Part shown: piece after piece, positions 5,073-11,193 of the stretch
How positions within the stretch are numbered: the first letter of the stretch is position 1
Layout: each line of letters starts with the position of its first letter
Notes under the pieces: generated by a model
What the model was told of the DNA's origin: nothing
Database searches by the model: none
What the model saw: the letters and a program-made list of their open reading frames with translations, nothing else
Position numbers and translations under genes: made by a program
Origin: DASZFV01 sp035546175
Lineage (GTDB): Bacteria > Myxococcota_A > Polyangia > Fen-1088
DNA: 15,021 nucleotides
Direction of reading: 5' to 3'
Assembly: GCA_035546175.1 (NCBI GenBank)
Contig: DASZWW010000278.1
Span: forward strand, 1 to 15,021

Positions 5073-7724
5073 CTAGGGCGCGGCCTTGCCCTGGATGCGA
5101 ACCGCGACGCCGCCCTCGCCCCCCGGGGCGTCGGCGTCGATGACGAGGTGGTAGCTGCCCGCCGGCAGCGAGTTGAAGAACGTCGTGCCCGTCGTCGCGC
5201 CGCCCGACGAGGTGCAGCCGAACGACGTGCCCGCCTCGCAGGACAGCAGCATGCCGTCGTCGCTGTACAGCTCGAAGTCGTGATCGCCGATCTGCGCCCA
5301 GTCGACCCGGATGTTCGCCGTCGCCGGGAGCTGGAAGTCGACGACGCTGTCCTGGCCGCCCGCCTGGCTCACGCAGGAGGTGTGCATCTGGTCGTCCCCC
5401 GCGCCCGACGTCTGGACGATGGCCGTCTTCACCGTGCCGTCGAGCGGCAGGAGCCCGAGGTCGTCGTCGGCGTGGCAGGCGAACTTCTGGCAGAGCGGCG
5501 ACGTCACGCACTTGCGGTCCGCGCAGTCGGTGAAGCCGTCCATGTCGTCGTCGATGCCGTTGTCACAGATCTCGCGGACGATCTCCTGCATGCCCGTGAA
5601 GGTGATGGCCACCGTCCCCTCGGTGCCCGCCTGGAAGGCCTCGATGATGACGTAGTACGTGCCGGGCTGCAGATCGGGGATCGAGTAGCCGCACCCGAAC
5701 GGCAGCACGGCGGGATCGGCGCAGCCGAGCGGGTGCGAATCGCACTTGTCGAGCGGCGCCAGCTGCTGCGTCAGCTCGATGACGTGCGAGCCCGACATCG
5801 TGCAGTCCACCCCGAGGGCCATGGGCTGGGTCAGCTCGAGGCGCAGCACGCGCTCCTTGCCGTTGCCCTTTCCGCAGGTGGTCGTGTAGAGGTTGGGCGC
5901 GCCGGTCGTGTCGACCTTGGCCGACACCATCGTGCCCCACGAGATCGGGCCGAGATCGGCGTCGGGCATGCAGGCGGGCGCCTCGCAGCCGGCGATGCCG
6001 AAGCAGGACGGGTCCTGGCAGTCGATGAGGCCGTTGCCGTCGTCGTCGATGCCGTTGTTGCAGATCTCCTGCTTCCGGTTCTGGAAGGCCGAGATGCGCA
6101 TGTTGATGACCCCTGGATCGGAGACGCCGGGGACGCCGCCCGTCGTGGCCTTGAAGATGAGGACGTACTGCCCGGCGGGCAGGTCGGAGAACGCGACGGC
6201 CCCCTGGGGATCGTCCTGGGCCGAGCAGCCGAACTCGTCGTCGGCCTCGTCGCAGGCCGTGCCCGCCGCGGGCAGCTTGAAGAGCGAGAACACCGTGTGC
6301 CCCGTCTGGTTGTAGGCGATCTCGATCCCGCCCGCCTGCGGCAGCGTGAGCGAGATGGCCGCGTCCCCGCCCGGCGTCGTGCCGGCGCACAGCGGGTGGT
6401 AGCGGTCGGGCGCGTGCGTGAGGTCGACGCGCACGCTCTTCGGCATGTCGCCCACGACGAGCGCGCCGATGGTCGCGTCGGGCTTGCACTCGAACGCGGC
6501 GCAGTTCGGCGCCGCGACGCAGGCCTGGTCCTGGCAGTCGACGAGGCCGTTGCCGTCGTCGTCGATGCCGTTGTTGCAGATCTCGGGCATCGAGGCCGAG
6601 CCCGTCGAGAGCGTCACCTTCGTCTGCCCCTGCGTGTTCGGGTAGGACTGGACGATGAGCCAGTAGGTGCCCGGCGCCAGCCCCGGCAGGGTCTGCGAGT
6701 CCGTGGACATGTCGCCCGCGTTGATGCAGAGCACCGGGTTGCGATCGCAGGCCTGGTTCGCGCCCGCGCGGAAGATGTCCACCACGTGGGCCGTGCCCGG
6801 GGTCTGACCGAAGTCGACGCGCACGTCGGCCGTCTGGGTCAGCGTGAACGAGACCACGCGCGCCACGCCGCCCGGCGACGCGCACGTCGCGAAGGAGCGC
6901 GTCGCGCCCGCCGTGTTCACGCCGAGGGTCAGCGCCCCGCCGTGGGCCGGCAGGACGCCGAAGTCGCCGTCGGGCGTGCAGGCGGACTGCAAGCAGCCCG
7001 GGAACATCGTGCACTGGGGGTCGGCGCAGTCGACGAGCTTGTCGCCGTTGTCGTCGACGCCGTTGTTGCAGATCTCGGTGCCGCCCGTCATGCGGCAGGA
7101 GAGGCTGCCGGCGCAGTCCGGATCGGCGCAGTCGACCAGGCCGTCGGCGTCGTCGTCGAGGCCGTTGTTGCACACCTCCTGGCCCGGCTTGATGCACGCC
7201 GGATCGCCGAAGCAGCCGGGGTCCTGGCAGTCGGCCAGGCCGTTGCAGTTGTTGTCCCGGCCGTCGTTGCAGATCTCGCGCATCTGCTGGCAGGTCACCG
7301 GGGTGCCGGCGGTGCCCATTGTGCCCGCCATGCCGGTGTTGCCCGCGAAGCCCGCGAAGCCGCCCACGCCCATGTTGCCGCCGAAGCCGGCGTGCCCGCC
7401 CGTGCCGGAGAAGCCGCCCACGCCCATGTTCCCCGCGACACCCGTGAAGCCCGCGATGCCGGTGTTCCCGGAGATCCCCGTGTTCCCGGAGATCCCCGTG
7501 TTCCCCGAGATCCCCGTGTTCCCCGAGATCCCCGTGTTCCCGCCGACGCCCGAGCTGCCCCCCGCGCCGCCGACGCCGGCCATCTCGCAGACCTCGTCGC
7601 CGGGGTTGCAGTGCGCCCGCTGGCCGAAGAGCTGCGTGCGCCCACAGCCCGTCACGGCCACGCCGGCGACGAGGAACGCCGCGAGCGCGAGGCGTCGCGA
7701 GCCGCGGCGGCGTCGACCGAGCAT
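5073..7724 (-). CDS. large modular lipoprotein: collagen-like tract, six Cys/Asp repeats, four beta-sandwich-like domains
   Basis: The protein is 883 residues. The ATG at 7724 is chosen because it directly precedes a lipoprotein signal (RRRRGSRR, then LALAAFLVAGVAVTGC; canonical box VTGC, lipidated C27); the open frame further upstream would bury this signal. Residues 50-142 are 31 uninterrupted Gly-X-Y triplets without proline, including tandem GNTGIS. Six copies of a repeat like EICNNGIDDDGNGLVDC start at residues 150, 183, 217, 381, 553 and 718; each ends about 11 residues after its DC with another Cys. The acid pattern resembles calcium-binding or MopE-type metal-binding repeats. Between and after them lie four similar domains (about 245-378, 409-548, 581-712, 746-883), each ending in a strand such as GTYYVIIEAF, like pre-peptidase C-terminal beta-sandwiches. 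It is probably a surface or outer-membrane protein with binding or adhesive roles. It precedes the B12 operon but need not be functionally tied to it. Confidence 0.87.
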   Translation of the reverse strand: MLGRRRRGSRRLALAAFLVAGVAVTGCGRTQLFGQRAHCNPGDEVCEMAGVGGAGGSSGVGGNTGISGNTGISGNTGISGNTGISGNTGIAGFTGVAGNMGVGGFSGTGGHAGFGGNMGVGGFAGFAGNTGMAGTMGTAGTPVTCQQMREICNDGRDNNCNGLADCQDPGCFGDPACIKPGQEVCNNGLDDDADGLVDCADPDCAGSLSCRMTGGTEICNNGVDDNGDKLVDCADPQCTMFPGCLQSACTPDGDFGVLPAHGGALTLGVNTAGATRSFATCASPGGVARVVSFTLTQTADVRVDFGQTPGTAHVVDIFRAGANQACDRNPVLCINAGDMSTDSQTLPGLAPGTYWLIVQSYPNTQGQTKVTLSTGSASMPEICNNGIDDDGNGLVDCQDQACVAAPNCAAFECKPDATIGALVVGDMPKSVRVDLTHAPDRYHPLCAGTTPGGDAAISLTLPQAGGIEIAYNQTGHTVFSLFKLPAAGTACDEADDEFGCSAQDDPQGAVAFSDLPAGQYVLIFKATTGGVPGVSDPGVINMRISAFQNRKQEICNNGIDDDGNGLIDCQDPSCFGIAGCEAPACMPDADLGPISWGTMVSAKVDTTGAPNLYTTTCGKGNGKERVLRLELTQPMALGVDCTMSGSHVIELTQQLAPLDKCDSHPLGCADPAVLPFGCGYSIPDLQPGTYYVIIEAFQAGTEGTVAITFTGMQEIVREICDNGIDDDMDGFTDCADRKCVTSPLCQKFACHADDDLGLLPLDGTVKTAIVQTSGAGDDQMHTSCVSQAGGQDSVVDFQLPATANIRVDWAQIGDHDFELYSDDGMLLSCEAGTSFGCTSSGGATTGTTFFNSLPAGSYHLVIDADAPGGEGGVAVRIQGKAAP
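6011..6068 (-). repeat. 58-bp direct repeat, copy A (Cys/Asp repeat 5)
   Basis: This 58-base stretch matches 6527-6584 at 57 of 58 positions (T/C difference at the fifteenth base on the plus strand). It encodes the core of the fifth Cys/Asp repeat (from residue 553) of the large lipoprotein. The copies are 516 bases apart, exactly 172 codons. Confidence 0.9.
6527..6584 (-). repeat. 58-bp direct repeat, copy B (Cys/Asp repeat 4)
   Basis: Partner of 6011-6068, encoding the fourth Cys/Asp repeat (from residue 381). The other Cys/Asp repeats of the gene are visibly more diverged at DNA level, so this pair points to recent module duplication or gene conversion. Confidence 0.9.
7299..7577 (-). repeat. 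coding segment for 31 perfect Gly-X-Y (collagen-like) triplets
   Basis: Glycine falls at every third residue from residue 50 to 140 of the large lipoprotein, without a break. X and Y are mostly Asn, Thr, Ile, Ser, Val, Ala, Met and Phe. There is no proline and only one charged-type residue (a His), unlike typical collagen-like bacterial proteins. The regularity is seen directly; triple-helix formation is inference. Confidence 0.9.
7462..7541 (-). repeat. 18-bp tandem repeat (minisatellite), four full units plus a partial fifth
   Basis: On the plus strand GTGTTCCCGGAGATCCCC occurs at 7462 and 7480, and a one-base variant (GTGTTCCCCGAGATCCCC) at 7498 and 7516, followed by GTGTTCCC at 7534. The unit is 18 bases, so gain or loss of a copy stays in frame and adds or removes Gly-Asn-Thr-Gly-Ile-Ser in the collagen-like tract. 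The diverged 18-mers to the left (from 7444 down) suggest an older expansion of the same unit. Confidence 0.9.
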
Positions 7725-7833
7725 GTCGATCGAGTAGACGATCCGCGAGCGGCCTTCAGACGGAAAAAAGCGAAGACAGCCAAGATAAGGGGGGCGCTGC
7801 ATCGCCTCAGCATACGAGATCGTTCCGCGCCTG
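7725..7833. other. divergent intergenic spacer between the large lipoprotein and the aldehyde dehydrogenase
   Basis: The 109-base spacer must hold the promoters for both directions if each gene starts its own transcript. It is less G+C-rich in the middle (about 7755-7790, with a run of six A). I see no convincing -35/-10 pair and no clear inverted repeat, so no promoter is called. Confidence 0.5.
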
Positions 7834-9360
7834 GTGTACAAACATGTGGTGACGGACGCCTCCCCGCTCGTGATCCGGAACCCGGCGACCGGCCAGGTCC
7901 TGCAAGAGGTCCCCTGCGGCGGTTTGTCGCACGTCGAGGAGGCGATGGTCCGGGCGCGCGCCGCGCAGCCGGCCTGGGCGGCCCTCCCCTTCGCCAAGCG
8001 AGCCGCGGCGTTGCGGCGCCTCGCCCGCGGGCTGCGCGACGATCCCGGCCTCCTCGACACGCTCATCGGCGAGAGCGGCAAGGCCTTCTACGAGGCCGAG
8101 GCCATCGAGCTCTTCTACACGCTCGAGCTGACGCGCTCGTACACGGGGCGCCTGGGACGGCGGGCGCTGGCCGACGAGCTGCGGCACCCCTTCGTGTTCA
8201 CCAACAAGCGCTGCCGGGTCGTGCGCCACCCGCGCGGCGTCGTGGCCGTCATCGGCCCCTGGAACTTCCCCCTGCTCAACAACTACGCCGACTGCGTCGC
8301 GCCGCTCGTCTCGGGCAACGCCGTCGTCCTCAAGCCGTCCGAGCACACGCCGCTGACCTCGCTGCGCGTGGCCGCGCTCTGGCGCGAGCTCGGGCTGCCC
8401 GAGGGCGTGTTCCAGGTGGTCGCCGGGCGAGGCGAGGCCGGGCAGGCCCTCGTGGACCGCGCCGACATGATCTTCTTCACGGGCAGCCAGGCCGTGGGCC
8501 GCCGCGTGGCCGCGCGCGCCGGCGAGCGCCTCGTGCCCGTGGTCTGCGAGCTGGGCGGCAAGTCGGCCATGATCGTGCTCGCCGACGCCGACCTGCCGCG
8601 CGCCGCGCACGCCGCCGTCTGGAGCGCCTTCGCGGGCAGCGGGCAGGTCTGCGTGCGCACCGAGCGCGTCCTCGTGGAGGAGCCGGTCGCCGAGCGCTTC
8701 GTCGCCCTGTGCGCCGACGAGATCGCGAGGCTGCGCCAGGGGCCGCCCGCGCTGCCCTCGAAGGGGAGCGACGGCGCGCTCGACGTCGGCGCCGTCACCT
8801 TCGCGCCCCAGGTCGCGCGCGCCCAGGCCCAGATCGCCGACGCCGTCTCGAAGGGCGCGCGCGTCGTCGCCGGCGGCGAGGCGCGGGGCGGCCCGGGGCG
8901 CTTCTTCGCGCCGACCCTGCTCGCCGACGCGACGCTGGCCATGGACGTCATGCGCGAGGAGACCTTCGGGCCCGTGCTGCCCGTCATGCGCGTCCCCGGC
9001 GCCGAGGAGGCGCTGCGCATCGCCAACGACTCGCCGTTCGGCCTCATGGGCAGCGTGTGGTCCGGCGACGGAGCGCGCGCGCGGGCGCTGGCGCGCCGGC
9101 TCGAGGCGGGCAGCGTGCTCGTCAACGACGTCCTCGTCAGCTACTTCTGCGTCGAGGCGCCGCTCGGCGGGATCAAGGCGAGCGGCCTCGGCTTCCGCCA
9201 CGGCCCCGAGGGCCTGCGCCAGTTCTGCCGCGTCGAGACCGTCGTCGAGGACCACCCGCTCCTCGGGTGGCTCACGCCCCTGCTCCAGCGCGAGCTGACC
9301 TTCCCGTACAAGGCGCGCACGCAGCGGCTGCTCCGTCGCTTCATGAAGCTCTTTTATTGA
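7834..9360 (+). CDS. aldehyde dehydrogenase family protein (NAD(P)+-dependent)
   Basis: The 508-residue protein has all catalytic landmarks of the family: PWNFP with N144 (oxyanion hole), K167 in KPSE (cofactor phosphate/ribose), FTGS at 215-218 (Rossmann Gly loop), E239 in ELGGK (general base), the nucleophile C273 in GQVCVR and E376 in EETFGP. It should oxidise an aldehyde to the acid. The last 33 residues or so (LLGWLTPLLQ ... LLRRFMKLFY) are an amphipathic, basic and aromatic tail after the usual C-terminus, resembling fatty-aldehyde or class-3-like enzymes that attach to membranes; that attachment is inference. The substrate is unknown. The GTG at 7834 is taken as the start, but in-frame GTG codons at 7846 and 7849 are nearly as good and no Shine-Dalgarno sequence decides. 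The gene stands alone, between a divergent and a convergent neighbour. Confidence 0.94.
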   Translation: MYKHVVTDASPLVIRNPATGQVLQEVPCGGLSHVEEAMVRARAAQPAWAALPFAKRAAALRRLARGLRDDPGLLDTLIGESGKAFYEAEAIELFYTLELTRSYTGRLGRRALADELRHPFVFTNKRCRVVRHPRGVVAVIGPWNFPLLNNYADCVAPLVSGNAVVLKPSEHTPLTSLRVAALWRELGLPEGVFQVVAGRGEAGQALVDRADMIFFTGSQAVGRRVAARAGERLVPVVCELGGKSAMIVLADADLPRAAHAAVWSAFAGSGQVCVRTERVLVEEPVAERFVALCADEIARLRQGPPALPSKGSDGALDVGAVTFAPQVARAQAQIADAVSKGARVVAGGEARGGPGRFFAPTLLADATLAMDVMREETFGPVLPVMRVPGAEEALRIANDSPFGLMGSVWSGDGARARALARRLEAGSVLVNDVLVSYFCVEAPLGGIKASGLGFRHGPEGLRQFCRVETVVEDHPLLGWLTPLLQRELTFPYKARTQRLLRRFMKLFY

Positions 9361-9363
9361 ATC

Positions 9364-9404
9364 GGGGGGACCACCCGGCGGCTTCGCCGCCTCTGCGTCC
9401 CCCC
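9364..9404. terminator. GC-rich hairpin between convergent genes, possible bidirectional terminator
   Basis: Four bases after the aldehyde dehydrogenase stop, GGGGGGA (9364-9370) can pair with TCCCCCC (9398-9404), and inside it GGCGGC-TTC-GCCGCC (about 9377-9391) forms a second stem. The position between two converging genes suits a terminator for both strands. There is no clear U-tract on either side, so it may work poorly as an intrinsic terminator or simply protect 3' ends. Confidence 0.5.
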
Positions 9405-9441
9405 GCGCCCCCCTCCGCTGGCCGCCAGGGCGAAGCGCCGC

Positions 9442-11094
9442 CTACTGCGACGCGAGGCTCGGGGGCGGGTTGGCGAGCCAGGCGCCGAAGGCCTCGCCGA
9501 GGACCTCGGGCGAGACGCGGTCGTAGGAGAACACGAGCCAGTCCGCCGCCTCCTTGTGCCGCTTGGCCCGCAGCATGGCCTTGTAGGCGAGGATGCCGAG
9601 GTGCGGGTCCTTGGCGAGGGGCAGGAGCTCCTCGAGGGGCGCGGCGGCGAGCAGGAAGGCCCGCAGCTCGTTCGAGGTGTAGGGGCTCTTCTTGGCGGGA
9701 TCGGCGAGCGACTTGAACATCGCCCGGCCCGCCTCGTCCTTGCGGTTCGCGAGGGCGCGGATGATCTGCTCGCGCACCTGGGGGTTGGCGCGCTTCTCGA
9801 TCTTCTGCAGGAGCTCGATCGACTCGGGCGACGCGAGCTCGCCGAGCGGCGCCACCATCGCGGCGATGGGGCGGTCGTCGTTGCTCTTGAAGAGCGGGCG
9901 CACGTACTCGAACGAGATCTCGCCGCACGAGCGGACGATCGAGGCCGCGACCGCCGCGCGCACGTCGTTGGACGGGTCCTTGAGCATGGGCTCGAGGCGG
10001 TAGAGCATGGGCCGGCCGCCGCCGGGGCGGGCGATGGCCGTGGCCGCGGCGGCGCGCAGCTCGGGCGACTTGTCGGCGAGGCGCTCGATGACGCGCTTCT
10101 TCGCGCCCTCCCGATCGAGGGCCGCGAAGGTGCGCAGCGCCGAGGCGCGCAGGGGCTTGGGCGCCGCCTCGTCGTCGACGACCGCGGCGAGCGTCGCGAG
10201 GCACGGGCTGCCCGGCGCCACCTTGGCCTCGAGCAGCGCCGTCAGCGCGATCTCGAAGGGCGCGCGATCACGCGCGCGCAGCGCGGGCTCGACCGGCGCG
10301 CAGACGTCGACCTTGAGCGCCGCCAGGCCCTGGGCCGCCACGGCGACCGTGTCGGCCTGGGCCAGCGCCGGGCGCAGGCGCTCGGCGGCGCGGCGATCGC
10401 CCACGCGGGCCAGGGCCGCGGCGGCGTTCGCGTCGGCGACGCGGTCGGGGAACCTGCGCTGCAGCCACGTGCGCGCGAAGACCGCCATGGCGTTGACGTC
10501 GCCCGCGTCCATGTAGCGCTGCACGCGCAGGAGCGCCTCCTTGACGCGGCCCTGGAGGAACAGGCGCGGCAGGGCCTCGTCGAGGGGATCCTCGCGCCGG
10601 CGCACCTCGCCCTCGGAGCACTGCCGCCGGTCGCGCGCGAACACCCAGCGGAAGTGGGCCACGCCGTCGTCGCCGAAGAGGGCGAGCGGCGGCACGGCGT
10701 ACGGCGAGTCGCCCCGGATGGCCGAGAGCGCCGCCTGGTCGAACGCCCGCTGGCCCGAGCTCTTGACGAGGGTGACCTCGGCCGGGCTGCCGTCCCAGCG
10801 GACGGTGAAGAGGATCTCGGCGGTGAGCGCCGGGTTGTTGAGCGGATCGGTCGCCGGGCGCATCTGCGCGATCGACTCGATGAAGCCGTGCATCCACCGC
10901 AGGTGGATCCGCTGGTGCATGGCGCGCAGGTAGTCGCCCTCCACGCCCGGCGTCGTGATGGGCGGCTCGCCCTGGTCGGCCTGCGCGGGGGCCGCCGCCT
11001 CCGCGCCCTGCGCGCGGCCCGGCGCAAGGCTCGCCCCCACGATGAGACCGCCGGCGAGGGCGACGCGGAGGATTCGCATTTCGCGCCATCTCAT
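9442..11094 (-). CDS. exported protein with TonB-C-like domain and HEAT-repeat-like helical region
   Basis: The product is 550 residues from ATG 11094, or 545 from ATG 11079 (MRILRVAL); the latter gives a neater signal peptide and either may be right. The signal (VALAGGLIVGASLA, then GRAQG) predicts export. Residues about 54-152 match a TonB C-terminal-type domain: ILFTVRWDGSPAEVTLVKSSG, DQAALSAIR, then DDGVAHFRWVF. From about 170 to 530 the chain is a string of short paired helices rich in Ala, Leu and Arg, with repeat-like phrases such as KSPELRAAAATAIA and DPSNDVRAAVAASIV, typical of HEAT/PBS-lyase-like repeats. These are scaffolds for protein contacts. No catalytic motif is visible. The function is unknown; in myxobacteria such fusions often belong to envelope machinery, but that is inference. 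Longer frames upstream run antisense into the synthetase gene and are rejected. Confidence 0.85.
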   Translation of the reverse strand: MRWREMRILRVALAGGLIVGASLAPGRAQGAEAAAPAQADQGEPPITTPGVEGDYLRAMHQRIHLRWMHGFIESIAQMRPATDPLNNPALTAEILFTVRWDGSPAEVTLVKSSGQRAFDQAALSAIRGDSPYAVPPLALFGDDGVAHFRWVFARDRRQCSEGEVRRREDPLDEALPRLFLQGRVKEALLRVQRYMDAGDVNAMAVFARTWLQRRFPDRVADANAAAALARVGDRRAAERLRPALAQADTVAVAAQGLAALKVDVCAPVEPALRARDRAPFEIALTALLEAKVAPGSPCLATLAAVVDDEAAPKPLRASALRTFAALDREGAKKRVIERLADKSPELRAAAATAIARPGGGRPMLYRLEPMLKDPSNDVRAAVAASIVRSCGEISFEYVRPLFKSNDDRPIAAMVAPLGELASPESIELLQKIEKRANPQVREQIIRALANRKDEAGRAMFKSLADPAKKSPYTSNELRAFLLAAAPLEELLPLAKDPHLGILAYKAMLRAKRHKEAADWLVFSYDRVSPEVLGEAFGAWLANPPPSLASQ

Positions 11095-11193
11095 CGGCGG
11101 GATGACGCGCCGGCATGAGTGAGGGTTTTCACCGGTTCGATTGACCCCTCGGCGGGCCGGGGCTAGCGTGAGCGCGAAGGCGGCGACGCGCCC
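11095..11193. other. divergent intergenic spacer
   Basis: The 99-base spacer separates the TonB-C/HEAT-like gene (minus) from the acyl-CoA synthetase (plus). It holds a plausible plus-strand promoter, listed separately. No matching minus-strand promoter or operator-like palindrome was recognised. Confidence 0.5.
11141..11169 (+). promoter_or_regulatory. candidate sigma-70-type promoter for the synthetase-recC unit
   Basis: TTGACC (11141-11146) matches the -35 consensus at five of six bases. After 17 bases comes TAGCGT (11164-11169), which keeps the TA start and final T of a -10 box. The predicted start of transcription lies about 18 bases before the GTG at 11194. The -10 element is weak, so this is only a candidate. 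Confidence 0.35.

Noticed and set aside
7462..7541. CRISPR array
   Set aside because: The 18-bp units are directly adjacent with no spacers, and they encode in-frame GNTGIS repeats.
7725..8081. Longer N-terminus for the large lipoprotein
   Set aside because: It runs antisense through the divergent spacer into the aldehyde dehydrogenase, and would place the lipoprotein signal in the middle of the chain.
4950..9716. Very long plus-strand open frame (about 1,590 codons) opposite the large lipoprotein and through the aldehyde dehydrogenase
   Set aside because: It is antisense to one recognisable gene and out of frame with another. Its product is Arg/Ala/Val low-complexity, as expected when G/C-rich third positions remove stops from the shadow frame.
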